Notes: generated from the letters alone by a model not told the origin. Positions 17,027-24,146 are shown, numbered from the stretch's first letter. The stretch: DNA of 24,146 nucleotides from JAJUJL01 sp041736465 (GCA_041736465.1 JBGSTO010000290.1:1-24146); one strand, 5' to 3'. Made by a program: numbers and translations.

Positions 17027-18097
17027 ATGAATCATCTTGAGGGTCATGCGGGCGCGTTCACAGAAATGTACCGTGCCCTTCCAAAGATAGAACTTCATCG
17101 CCACCTGGAAGGGTCGCTGCGCTTTGAGACCTTGCGTGAATTGGCCCGGGTGCACGGTCTGAACCTGCCCCCCACTGCCCAACTGCGCGAGATGGTACAA
17201 ATTGGCCCGAACGAACCGCTGACCTTCGGAAATTTCCTGTCAAAATTTTCCACTCTGCGCCTCTTCTACCGTTCCCCGGAGATTATCAGTCGTATCACCC
17301 AGGAGGCCATTGCTGATGCAGCCGCGGACAATGTGCGTTATCTGGAGCTGCGGTTCACCCCGGCAGCATTGAGCAAAGTACAAGATTTTCCCCTGGCGGA
17401 GGTGATGGATTGGGTGATTGAAGGCGCCAGATTGGGTGAGAAAGATTATGGTGTCACCACACGTTTAATTGCCAGCATCAATCGCCACGAGAGCGTTGCA
17501 CTTGCCGCTCAAGTCGCCTACCTGGCGCAAGAACGCATCTCCCAAGGGATCGTTGGACTGGATCTGGCGGGCAACGAAGCCGACTTTCACGCAGAATCGT
17601 TTGCCAAACTATTCCAGTCTGCCAGCGAAAAAGGGCTGCACATTACTGCCCATGCCGGTGAATGGGGACCGGGAGAAAACGTTCACCACGCGATTGAGCG
17701 CTTGCGCGCCGAGCGAATTGGACACGGCATCCGCGTCTTAGAGAGTCAGTCCGCGGTGGATCTGGCTCACCGTTCAGGCGTTGCTTTCGAGGTTTGTGTA
17801 ACCAGCAATTATCAATCCGGCACTGTGCCCAACCTCTCGGATCACCCCTTGTCCAAAATGCTCGCCCACGGCTTGAATGTAACCATTAATACCGATGACC
17901 CCAGCATCTCTCAAATTACACTGGGCGGAGAGTACCAGTTGGTGAGTCAGGAGCTGGGGATTGAGTTGGTAGATTTAAAAGCACGCATCCTGGCGGCTGC
18001 GCGGGCTGCATTTCTAAGTGAAACAGAGAGAAACCGGCTGGTCAAACGAATCAGCCAGGATTTCGATACAGTGGTGGCGGCGCACTCATCTGCCTGA
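17027..18097 (+). CDS. add: Adenosine deaminase
   Basis: A zinc hydrolase of the adenosine/AMP deaminase family (356 residues, typical length) that converts adenosine to inosine in purine salvage; deoxyadenosine is also a usual substrate. Metal ligands and catalytic residues are visible: His24 and His26 in ELHRHLEGS, His209 and Glu212 in HAGEWG, His233 in IGHGIRV, and Asp290/Asp291 in INTDDPS. Some relatives act on adenine or aminodeoxyfutalosine, and sequence reading alone does not fully exclude that. The ATG is 3 bases after the secA stop, with its GGAG ribosome-binding site (17016-17019) inside the poly-Arg codons of secA, so the pair is likely co-transcribed and coupled. A Met at 17066 closer to the conserved region lacks a ribosome-binding site. 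It converges with the next gene, only 7 bases away. Confidence 0.92.
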   Translation: MNHLEGHAGAFTEMYRALPKIELHRHLEGSLRFETLRELARVHGLNLPPTAQLREMVQIGPNEPLTFGNFLSKFSTLRLFYRSPEIISRITQEAIADAAADNVRYLELRFTPAALSKVQDFPLAEVMDWVIEGARLGEKDYGVTTRLIASINRHESVALAAQVAYLAQERISQGIVGLDLAGNEADFHAESFAKLFQSASEKGLHITAHAGEWGPGENVHHAIERLRAERIGHGIRVLESQSAVDLAHRSGVAFEVCVTSNYQSGTVPNLSDHPLSKMLAHGLNVTINTDDPSISQITLGGEYQLVSQELGIELVDLKARILAAARAAFLSETERNRLVKRISQDFDTVVAAHSSA

Positions 18098-18104
18098 AAG
18101 CTGC

Positions 18105-18824
18105 TTAGCCTGCACCCGCTTGTTTTTCCCACTCACCGATTGCTGCACGAATGAAATCGCGAATCTCTTTTTCAGGCACCTCATCGATGCTGTTATAACG
18201 ATTCAATCCAACCTGTACGATCAGGCCATGCTGAGGGTGTTCCTGCAGGCGGATACCGCGGGCTGATAGGGTCGATTCTTCCAGCTTTTCCTGTAAAATC
18301 GCATCGATTTGCGCAGCCAGGCTTTGGACCGGCTGAGGTTTACGCACTTCGCTTGTGAGAGCACGCGTAAATACAGCCAGTGGGTTCAGACTTGCCGAAC
18401 GTTCTCTCTCCGCACTTGAATCGAGAATTGCTTTGGCAGCCGGTGATCGCGAGGTTGCCGGTTGAGCAGTGCTCGCACTCTGCCCGGCTTGCGTAGGTTT
18501 TTCCTCGATACCTGCCTGGTGAAGCTTGCCCGCGTTCAGCCAATTTTCCAGCATCTCCAACCGGTGCGCCAGTTCTTCGCGACTGGTAGGCGTGAGGTCT
18601 GACTGGGAGGTTAGCGTTTTCCCGTTAACTTGCACCGAAATCGAACCGGATTCAAGACTGCGCCAGATCGTCAATATACGTTCGCCGTTGGGCTGCGAGT
18701 CGGGTTTCTTATTTGCCTGGGGCACCCCTGGACTGGAGCGCAGCAGAGACAGTCCAAACCCCAAACCAGCTCCAATCAGCAGCATGACTGCGCTGATGAA
18801 CACAAGCGTTGAGATATCCATCAT
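18105..18824 (-). CDS. Single-pass membrane-anchored protein of unknown function
   Basis: I do not recognise a named family. The 239-residue protein starts with a membrane helix (about residues 5-28), followed by a charged region, a low-complexity Ser/Ala/Pro/Gln segment (about 115-150) and a more ordered C-terminal block of about 75 residues with AAQIDAILQEKLEES and GLIVQVGLNRYNSIDEVPEKEIRDF (given here only by its ends: GLIVQVGLN to KEIRDF). The start at 18824, or the next codon at 18821, is set by GGGAGGTGGAG immediately upstream; the frame stays open into mutM, but that extension is a shadow. It is the last gene of the six-gene minus-strand cluster, 19 bases after mutM. The large C-terminal part is predicted to be cytoplasmic. 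Confidence 0.72.
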   Translation of the reverse strand: MMDISTLVFISAVMLLIGAGLGFGLSLLRSSPGVPQANKKPDSQPNGERILTIWRSLESGSISVQVNGKTLTSQSDLTPTSREELAHRLEMLENWLNAGKLHQAGIEEKPTQAGQSASTAQPATSRSPAAKAILDSSAERERSASLNPLAVFTRALTSEVRKPQPVQSLAAQIDAILQEKLEESTLSARGIRLQEHPQHGLIVQVGLNRYNSIDEVPEKEIRDFIRAAIGEWEKQAGAG

Positions 18825-18843
18825 CTCCACCTCCCAAACCCGG

Positions 18844-19668
18844 CTAAGTATGCAGAGATTGGCACTGTGGGCAATAATGAGTGCCTCGCTGCCCCACCAC
18901 CAGCCGCTGTATGCGCGTCCCGCAAACCGGGCATGGCTGCCCCGTCCGCCGGTACACCCGAAAATAATTTTGAAAATCTCCACCGCGATAAACCCAATCG
19001 ATGCTGGCGCCGTTCCTACGGATCCCTTCTCGAAGGACCGCCCGAATGCTGTGCAGCAATCGCGATGCCTCATCCGCAGAGACCTGCATTGAGTTCATCA
19101 ATGGGTGCAAACCAGACATATGCAATGCCTCATCCGTGTAGATATTGCCCAGACCGGCTAAAAAGTGCTGGTCTAACAATAAAGGTTTTAGTTGGCGGCG
19201 GTGACGCTTCAGCATATTATGGAACCGGTTTTCCGTAAGCCCTTCATCGAGAGGCTCAGGTCCCAATCGAGCCAATATCGGGTATGGATCCCTGACCAGC
19301 CAAACGCGGCCAAATTTTCGCGCATCGCTGAAGACCATCCGCCAACCCGTATCCAGATCAAGCAATAAACGCGAATGCGCGGGACGCCCGGCGTCTCGTC
19401 GTACCACCAGCACATCGCCGCTCATTCGCAGATGGATCAGCAGCACATCCTGGCTGAGCGAGCAAACCAAAAACTTGCCTCGCCGCCCAATTCCCTCGAT
19501 CGATTGCCCGGTCAAGCGCTCCCGAAACTCGGCTGGAGTTGGCTCAGCCAGGGTGCGATCCCACAATAGAGAAGCACCAACGATCACCGATCCAGGAAGG
19601 GCCGGCTGGCCTTCTACACCATAATTTAATGCCGCAGCAATGGTTTCAACTTCTGGCAGTTCAGGCAT
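18844..19668 (-). CDS. mutM: Formamidopyrimidine-DNA glycosylase (Fpg/MutM)
   Basis: A bifunctional base-excision repair enzyme that removes 8-oxoguanine and formamidopyrimidines and nicks the DNA. The 274-residue protein begins MPELPEVET; Pro2 (after Met removal) is the Schiff-base nucleophile and Glu3 the catalytic acid. Lys65 in GRRGKFL and the C-terminal zinc finger (Cys246, Cys249, Cys266, Cys269) with conserved Arg261 are all present, so it should be an active Fpg rather than a degenerate relative. Endonuclease VIII relatives differ at the damage-recognition loops, but the PELPEVE start favours Fpg. It follows prs by 3 bases and precedes the membrane-anchored unknown protein by 19 bases, so it sits inside the minus-strand operon rather than beside polA as in some bacteria. 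Confidence 0.96.
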   Translation of the reverse strand: MPELPEVETIAAALNYGVEGQPALPGSVIVGASLLWDRTLAEPTPAEFRERLTGQSIEGIGRRGKFLVCSLSQDVLLIHLRMSGDVLVVRRDAGRPAHSRLLLDLDTGWRMVFSDARKFGRVWLVRDPYPILARLGPEPLDEGLTENRFHNMLKRHRRQLKPLLLDQHFLAGLGNIYTDEALHMSGLHPLMNSMQVSADEASRLLHSIRAVLREGIRRNGASIDWVYRGGDFQNYFRVYRRTGQPCPVCGTRIQRLVVGQRGTHYCPQCQSLHT

Positions 19669-19671
19669 GAT

Positions 19672-20661
19672 TCATTCGTCGAACATCTCACCCACGCTGC
19701 GGCCCTGGTGAGCGCGGATGATCACCTCTCCTAATAACGGCGCGACCGATAAAATCTTTAGCTTTCCTTGCAAAGCTGCAGCCTTTTCAGGAGGAATCGG
19801 TATGCTGTTGGTGGTGATGATTTGTTCGATCGGTAGAGCTGCCAATCGATTTACTGCCGGTGAAGATAAAACTGGGTGGACAAAAACCAGGTACACCCGC
19901 CGCGCACCACAATCCTTAACCAACTGCACAGCTTGTGAAACCGATCCCGCGGTGTCCACCTCGTCATCGACCACAAGTACGTCTCGATCGTTGACCTCCC
20001 CAATGAGCGTTAGTGCTGCCGGTTGATCATCGCGCCCAGACCGGCGTTTTTCGATGAAAGCAATGGGCGCATTAATCGTCGCAGCAAAATTACGTCCTTT
20101 TTTTGCAAATCCCAGATCTGCAGCCACGACAACCGGATCCTTCAAAGATGGCAGCAAAGACTGCATGTAATCGGTCAAAATGTGAAAAGCAGTCAGGACA
20201 TCACCAGGGATTGAAAAAAAGCCCTGGATCTGCCCGGCGTGCAGATCCATAGTGATATATCGATCAGCACCTGCCACCTCGATCATATCCGCAACCAGCC
20301 GCGCGGTTATTGGCACGCGGGGCTTATCTTTTTTATCCGATCGCGCATAGCATAGATAGGGGATGACTGCAGTCACACGCGCGGCAGAGTCCAGCCGCAG
20401 TGTCTGAAGCATGATCAGGAGTTCCATCAAATTCCGGTGCACTGGCTTTGATGTCGTTTGTAATACATACACATCCTGACCTCGAACACTGCTGTGCAGC
20501 CTAACAAACAGGTTGTCATTCGGGAATAAGGTCACATCCCTTCCGCTCAGCGGATAGCCGATATAAGCTGCTACCTCTGCCGCCAGCTCAGGACATGAGG
20601 TTCCGGCGAATAGTTTTATTTCGCCGTAAATATTCACTTCCCGGTGCTTGCCGCTCATCAT
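19672..20661 (-). CDS. prs: Ribose-phosphate pyrophosphokinase (PRPP synthetase)
   Basis: It makes PRPP from ribose 5-phosphate and ATP for nucleotide, His and Trp synthesis. The 329-residue protein has the family blocks SVRGQDVYVLQ, NLMELLIML, YARSDKKDKPRVPITARL, TMDLHAGQIQGFF (His141), the EKRR loop (204-207) and the PRPP loop VDDEVDTAGS (231-240). Two places deviate from the textbook family: FPNDNLFVRL replaces the usual FSDGE stretch, and ADLGFAKKGRNF replaces PDxGGxxRA. It may therefore belong to a divergent subgroup, though catalytic segments look intact. The start is MM at 20661/20658 behind a strong GGAGGGG. It lies 12 bases after the acetyltransferase gene and 3 bases before mutM. 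Confidence 0.93.
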   Translation of the reverse strand: MMSGKHREVNIYGEIKLFAGTSCPELAAEVAAYIGYPLSGRDVTLFPNDNLFVRLHSSVRGQDVYVLQTTSKPVHRNLMELLIMLQTLRLDSAARVTAVIPYLCYARSDKKDKPRVPITARLVADMIEVAGADRYITMDLHAGQIQGFFSIPGDVLTAFHILTDYMQSLLPSLKDPVVVAADLGFAKKGRNFAATINAPIAFIEKRRSGRDDQPAALTLIGEVNDRDVLVVDDEVDTAGSVSQAVQLVKDCGARRVYLVFVHPVLSSPAVNRLAALPIEQIITTNSIPIPPEKAAALQGKLKILSVAPLLGEVIIRAHQGRSVGEMFDE

Positions 20662-20673
20662 ATCCCCTCCATT

Positions 20674-21219
20674 TTAAATCTTCCCCTTCTCCAACCATTC
20701 CTCGGAAAGGACGCTCATGAAGAGCACATCCTCATAATTTCCGTTCCTGAACTCAGCCTGCCGCATGCGCCCTTCGTGAACAAAGCCGGCTTTCTCATAC
20801 GCCCGGATGGCGCGGTGGTTATTTTCATACACTCTCAAGTAAATGCGGTTCAGATTCAACGTTTCAAATCCGTACGCCAGGAGCAGCTGCATCACTTCAG
20901 TGCCATATCCTTGACCCCAGCAGGACTTTTCACCGATAAAGATTCCCAGCTCTGCTGAGCGCACCCGCCAATCTTGGACATGGAAAGCACAGTTGCCCAC
21001 CGGTTTCCAGCCATCGCCTTCACGCACCTCAATCGCCAATGGCTGGTTATACGTTGGCTGCTCGAGCACACCCTTGAACCAGCGTTCTTCCTGTTCATTC
21101 GACAGCGGAGAATACAGCATGATGAATTCTCGTACTTCTGGATCATTCAACCAGGCGACAAAAGCCGGAAGATCAGCGCGCTCAATCGCTCGCAGACGAA
21201 CTCGCTCGCCAAGTATCAT
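20674..21219 (-). CDS. GNAT-family N-acetyltransferase (RimJ/RimL-like)
   Basis: A 181-residue acetyl-CoA-dependent transferase of the RimJ/RimL type (Acetyltransf_3). Family landmarks are the N-terminal GERVRLRAIERADL, the acetyl-CoA binding loop in WGQGYGTEVMQLLL, and the C-terminal block LRVYENNHRAIRAYEKAGF. The substrate, a protein N-terminus or a small molecule, cannot be predicted. The ATG at 21219 is set by AAGGAGG six bases upstream and overlaps the meaB stop as ATGA, so the two are translationally coupled. The open frame extends upstream to 21507 but that part is antisense to nothing useful and lies within meaB. prs follows after 12 bases. Confidence 0.9.
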   Translation of the reverse strand: MILGERVRLRAIERADLPAFVAWLNDPEVREFIMLYSPLSNEQEERWFKGVLEQPTYNQPLAIEVREGDGWKPVGNCAFHVQDWRVRSAELGIFIGEKSCWGQGYGTEVMQLLLAYGFETLNLNRIYLRVYENNHRAIRAYEKAGFVHEGRMRQAEFRNGNYEDVLFMSVLSEEWLEKGKI

Positions 21220-22250
21220 TGCCAGCCTCCTTCTATCAATTGATCCGCTGCCTGCCAGGGGGAGATCCGGCGTTGGTAAACTGCCTCCAGGATCTTCTGG
21301 TAGTGTCCAGAGGAGAGGCTGCTCCGCCATTGGTGCATCAGCCGTTCCTGAACCAGCATTTCCAGTTCTGTCTCCATGCGGGATTGTTCGCGCCGCCCCC
21401 ATTCGCCGCTTTCTTCTAAATGCCTGCGATGATCCCGGATCAATTGGTGCAGTTCTGCAATCCCAATGCCTTCCGTGGCTACGGCGCGCAGCACCGGTGG
21501 CAACCATATTTTTGACTCTGTATTACGCTCAGACGGGTCGCTTTCGACGATTCCTGCATGATGTCTTTGATCGCTCGCAGATAAGAAATCTCTACGCACA
21601 GGATGAGCAAGCTGCAGCATGTTGCGCAATGCTCGCTCTGTGTTTTCTACACCGGGCCGGTCTGCTTTATTGATTACCAGGATATCTGCGATCTCCAGAA
21701 TCCCCGCCTTGATCGCCTGGATATCGTCGCCCAATCCGGGCGCCTCCACCACCAGAGTAGTATGCGCCAGACGGGCAATCTCTACCTCAGCCTGACCTGC
21801 GCCTACCGTTTCAACCAGGATAATATCAAATCCTGCCGCATCCAGCGCCTGCACGACACCGGAGGTCGCCGCTGCCAGCCCGCCGAGAGAGCCACGCGAA
21901 GCCATCGAACGGATGAAGACCCCCGGATCTCCAGCCAGGTCGCGCATGCGCACACGATCCCCGAGAATCGCTCCTCCTGTAAATGGGCTGGATGGGTCCA
22001 CTGCGACAATCCCCACCCTGGCAGGTGTTTGCCCAAAAGGCGGGGTGCGGAAATACCGGGCAAGCTGGTTTACCAGGGAAGATTTGCCCGTCCCTGGCGC
22101 TCCGGTGACCCCAATCAGATGCGCGCTGCCCGTATGAGAAAACAGGCGCGCCAAAGCTGCGTAACCTTCCGGTGTGCCGTTCTCGATTTGGGTAAGCAGT
22201 CTGGCAAGCGCCAGCCGGTTCCCTTCCAGGATTGCTTGTGGAATATCCAT
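21216..22250 (-). CDS. meaB: MeaB/ArgK-type G3E-like P-loop GTPase, B12 mutase chaperone
   Basis: MeaB proteins guard and reload adenosylcobalamin on methylmalonyl- or isobutyryl-CoA mutases, using GTP hydrolysis. The 344-residue protein has Walker A GAPGTGKS (residues 50-57), the VDPSSPFTGGAILGDRVRM block, ETVGAGQAE, and NKAD (194-197) for guanine specificity. Older databases label the family ArgK, a transport kinase, which is a misannotation. The start is uncertain: ATG at 22250, or TTG at 22259, which has a GGGAAG sequence five bases upstream. It follows the mutase cobalamin-binding subunit by 18-27 bases, and its stop overlaps the acetyltransferase start. The adjacency to a mutase subunit is strong support for the chaperone role. 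Confidence 0.94.
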   Translation of the reverse strand: MDIPQAILEGNRLALARLLTQIENGTPEGYAALARLFSHTGSAHLIGVTGAPGTGKSSLVNQLARYFRTPPFGQTPARVGIVAVDPSSPFTGGAILGDRVRMRDLAGDPGVFIRSMASRGSLGGLAAATSGVVQALDAAGFDIILVETVGAGQAEVEIARLAHTTLVVEAPGLGDDIQAIKAGILEIADILVINKADRPGVENTERALRNMLQLAHPVRRDFLSASDQRHHAGIVESDPSERNTESKIWLPPVLRAVATEGIGIAELHQLIRDHRRHLEESGEWGRREQSRMETELEMLVQERLMHQWRSSLSSGHYQKILEAVYQRRISPWQAADQLIEGGWQ

Positions 22251-22277
22251 CGCCGGCAAGATCTTCCCGTCTTGCTT

Positions 22278-22688
22278 CTAGGTAGCGTTCGATGCGGATA
22301 CTGACTGGCGAATTTCCTGGATAATCGCTTCTGTGGACGTCCCCGGCCCATACACCCCCGCCACTCCGCTCTCGAGTAAACGCGGAATGTCTTCATCCGG
22401 GATGATCCCTCCGACAAATACCCTGACATGCTGCTGCCCATTGGCGCGCAGTAATTCCAGAATGCGCGGCACCAGAGCCATATGTGCGCCCGATAGGATC
22501 GATAGGCCGACGGCATCTACATCTTCTTGCAGCGCTGCTTCTGCGATCATCTCAGGCGTCTGCCGCAAGCCTGTGTAGATCACTTCCATGCCAGCATCTC
22601 GCAAGGCGCGCGCCACTACTTTGGCGCCGCGATCATGCCCATCCAGCCCAGGTTTTGCCACAATTACGCGGATCTTCCGCTCTTCCAT
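22278..22688 (-). CDS. Cobalamin-binding small subunit of an isobutyryl-/methylmalonyl-CoA mutase
   Basis: This 136-residue protein is a free-standing B12-binding domain, the same length as known isobutyryl-CoA mutase small subunits (IcmB). It contains KPGLDGHDRGAK, where His18 of the DxHxxG motif is the lower cobalt ligand, then GLSILSGAH and VGGIIPDEDI, which cradle the nucleotide tail. It should pair with the large subunit encoded at 5555-7234 on the other strand, as no other large subunit is in the window. The ATG at 22688 is chosen because GGGAGG lies four to five bases upstream; an in-frame Met at 22718 falls at the predicted transcription start and is rejected. It heads the six-gene minus-strand operon, with meaB next. 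Confidence 0.93.
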   Translation of the reverse strand: MEERKIRVIVAKPGLDGHDRGAKVVARALRDAGMEVIYTGLRQTPEMIAEAALQEDVDAVGLSILSGAHMALVPRILELLRANGQQHVRVFVGGIIPDEDIPRLLESGVAGVYGPGTSTEAIIQEIRQSVSASNAT

Positions 22689-22722
22689 GTATGCCTCCCG
22701 GATATCGTTGGGGTACAACCGG

Positions 22723-22728
22723 ATTATA
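22723..22728 (-). promoter_or_regulatory. Candidate -10 box for the six-gene mutase-subunit operon
   Basis: TATAAT on the minus strand ends 34 bases before the ATG of the cobalamin-binding subunit. TTGCTT lies upstream with a 15-base spacer, which is short, so the -35 is uncertain. The position between the protease stop and the first operon gene fits a promoter. Confidence 0.5.
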
Positions 22729-22789
22729 CCGCGCCTTGCCTGGAAGCAATTGCGCAGGAAGCGCTGTTTTCACGCTTGTAAAGATATAA

Positions 22790-24146
22790 CTAGGGAGAAT
22801 ACTGGCGGTAAACGCGAGGCAGAAATCGTAGCAACGGCGATGGCCACGGCGAAAACTCACGAAAGAGCGCCGGCAGGTAGTAAGGCATTGGCGTGGCGGT
22901 TGCCGTTGGGGTAGGAGTAAACGTCGGTGTAAAGGTTGGTGTGGCGGTATGAGTTGGTGTAGGAGTCTTATAGTTGATCGCCAGCCAATTAAAGGCTGCC
23001 AGTGCGTCCAAACGGCCATGACCATAGGTATTGTCTGCGCCTTGCTCACCTAAGTCAAAAGCAGATTGGATTAACGCATCCCGTTGATCTTGCACTGCTG
23101 TGCCAGGGTAGGCGCTCAGCAGCAGCGCCAAAACGCCGGCTGCATGCGGGGCTGCCATCGACGTTCCTGTGCGGGTAGCAAATGAGCCGGCGCGATCCAA
23201 TGTATAAATGCCAACGCCCGGCGCCACAATCTCCGGGAAAATCGTGGCTGTCTCCCCACAATCAGACGGCCCGCGGCTGCTCAGCTCCCAGATCTCGTCT
23301 GCCCCATCCACTGCTCCCACCGCCAGGGCTTCAGGATAATTGGCGGGGCTGGTGCTAGTGTTAGCGGCTGGTCCGGAGTTTCCGGCTGAAAAGACAGGCA
23401 AAATTCCAGCCGCCAACAGGGCTTGCAGATCCATCTGGTATGCCAGATTGCAGTTGGGCGCAGCAGACCCCCAGGAATTATTCACCACATGGGGCGCGTC
23501 TGGCGTTGCCAGATCACCGTCTGGGTCCAGCAGCCACTGGAAGGCCAGGTGAGTGGCGGTCTCTGTTAAGGTGCCATCATCGTCAAAAATTCGTGCCGCG
23601 ATCCATTGCGAAGCCGGCGCCACCCCTACCGCAGACCCATCCACCTCTCCGGCAACCATAATTCCCATGACGTTGGTTCCATGACCGGAAAAATCCACCG
23701 GGTAATCGGGATGCTGGTTATAAGGATCGTACCAGGAATTGCTACCCCCCCTCCAGCGGCTTACCAGGTCATCATGACTCATGGAAACGCCGCTGTCCAG
23801 AGAGGCCACCACCACTCCCTGCCCGCGGTAGTTCATTGCCCATAAGGCCGGGGCATTAATTTGCTCGATATTGGGCTGCGCCAGCCCGACCGCGTCGATA
23901 TTTGGAGGTAATGAAAACCGCCATTCCTGGTGAATTTGCCTGATTTCTGGCCTCGCTGCCAGTTCAAGGATCAAATCCTTGTCTGCCAACACGGAGAACC
24001 CATTGAAAATCCAAAAGAATACCGGCGCCGATCCAGAGCCTTCGCCGACTCTATCTTCGATCAACGCGCGTAAATTTTTCTGCGAATGCTCTGCATTGAG
24101 CTGCAGCGCCAGGTTCAGGCTCTGTAAGCGCGATTGCCTGTCTGCT
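22790..24146 (-). CDS. Secreted S8 family serine protease (subtilase), 5'-truncated
   Basis: The frame is open through the right edge, so the N-terminus and any signal peptide are outside the window. The first visible ~100 residues (through WIFNGFSVLADKDLILEL and an IRQIHQEW stretch) resemble an inhibitor-I9-like propeptide. The catalytic triad is complete: Asp in SLDSGV (codon 23795-23797), His in SGHGTNVMG (23681-23683) and Ser in GTSMAAPHAAG (23159-23161); the oxyanion Asn is in SAGNSGP. After the catalytic domain come a Thr-Pro-rich linker (22889-22966) and a C-terminal tail with two copies of a YLP-like motif. Such TP linkers and YLP endings are common in secreted Chloroflexota proteins. 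It is expected to act outside the cell as an endopeptidase; the target is unknown. The mutase-subunit operon begins 101 bases downstream. Confidence 0.94.
   Translation of the reverse strand, partial: ADRQSRLQSLNLALQLNAEHSQKNLRALIEDRVGEGSGSAPVFFWIFNGFSVLADKDLILELAARPEIRQIHQEWRFSLPPNIDAVGLAQPNIEQINAPALWAMNYRGQGVVVASLDSGVSMSHDDLVSRWRGGSNSWYDPYNQHPDYPVDFSGHGTNVMGIMVAGEVDGSAVGVAPASQWIAARIFDDDGTLTETATHLAFQWLLDPDGDLATPDAPHVVNNSWGSAAPNCNLAYQMDLQALLAAGILPVFSAGNSGPAANTSTSPANYPEALAVGAVDGADEIWELSSRGPSDCGETATIFPEIVAPGVGIYTLDRAGSFATRTGTSMAAPHAAGVLALLLSAYPGTAVQDQRDALIQSAFDLGEQGADNTYGHGRLDALAAFNWLAINYKTPTPTHTATPTFTPTFTPTPTATATPMPYYLPALFREFSPWPSPLLRFLPRVYRQYSP
22889..22966 (-). repeat. Thr-Pro-rich linker repeat in the subtilase gene
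   Basis: About 26 codons encode a run built from TP, TPT, TAT and TFT units, seen in DNA as degenerate repeats of ggtgta/ggcgta type on the plus strand. This is a protein-level low-complexity spacer between the catalytic domain and the C-terminal tail. It is prone to length change by slippage. Confidence 0.8.

Noticed and set aside
18098..18104. A terminator between the convergent ada gene and the unknown membrane protein gene
   Set aside because: Only 7 bases separate them and no stem with a T run is visible on either strand.
18825..19073. Upstream extension of the membrane-anchored protein frame
   Set aside because: It overlaps the mutM coding region; the start at 18824 has an excellent ribosome-binding site directly upstream.
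21220..21507. Upstream extension of the acetyltransferase frame
   Set aside because: The extension lies inside meaB, and the ATG at 21219 has a strong AAGGAGG and an ATGA overlap typical of coupled genes.
22689..22718. Upstream Met start for the cobalamin-binding subunit
   Set aside because: It would fall at the predicted transcription start; the internal ATG at 22688 has GGGAGG at the right distance and matches the family length.
22740..22789. Hairpin after the subtilase gene (AAGCG/CGCTT) as a terminator
   Set aside because: The stem is only five pairs and no T run follows it on the minus strand.
22889..22975. Short repeated units as a CRISPR-like or minisatellite element
   Set aside because: The units are degenerate and explained entirely by Thr-Pro codons in a protein linker; there are no conserved repeats separated by unique spacers.
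24062..24064. TTG as the true start of the subtilase
   Set aside because: The frame continues open for 27 codons to the window edge with propeptide-like sequence, so the gene is simply truncated.

Overview
The window looks like a chromosomal segment from a member of the Chloroflexota, most likely an Anaerolineae-type bacterium. This placement is an inference. It rests on a secreted subtilase with a Thr-Pro-rich tail ending in a YLP-type motif, an oversized SecA, a DNA polymerase III alpha subunit with a long disordered insert before its C-terminal domain, and a pyrophosphate-type phosphofructokinase. Gene density is high, there are no gene-free stretches over 300 bases, and I see no insertion sequence, prophage, CRISPR array or other mobile element.

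Layout: 1-624 is the 3' part of a response regulator with an AraC-type DNA-binding domain, cut by the left edge. It converges on an 8-helix membrane protein of unknown function (691-1506, minus). A tRNA-Glu(CTC) gene follows on the minus strand, with a clear -35/-10 promoter and a rho-independent terminator. From 1824 the plus strand carries a 1228-residue sensor histidine kinase, an acyl-CoA mutase large subunit and a pyrophosphate-type phosphofructokinase. That run ends at a bidirectional hairpin terminator shared with the convergent dnaE (8521-12687, minus). A 214-base divergent intergenic region with two extended -10 promoters separates dnaE from secA. secA is followed after 3 bases by an adenosine deaminase gene (to 18097).

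The right part is a compact minus-strand cluster of six genes: mutase cobalamin-binding subunit, meaB GTPase chaperone, GNAT acetyltransferase, prs, mutM and a membrane-anchored unknown protein. Gaps range from a 4-base overlap to about 27 bases, with a -10 box just upstream of the first gene, so it is very probably one operon. The right edge cuts a secreted S8 protease gene on the same strand.

The genes are mainly housekeeping: replication (dnaE), base-excision repair (mutM), protein export (secA), purine/PRPP metabolism (ada, prs) and central carbon metabolism (PPi-PFK). The large subunit (5555-7234), small subunit (22278-22688) and GTPase chaperone (21216-22250) together would form a B12-dependent acyl-CoA mutase system split between two loci about 14 kb apart. 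Active-site residues (Phe89, Ala116, Gln207) point to isobutyryl-CoA rather than methylmalonyl-CoA as substrate. I found no convincing new multi-gene system. The best leads are that mutase reassignment, the SecA architecture, and a duplicated C-terminal motif in the protease.
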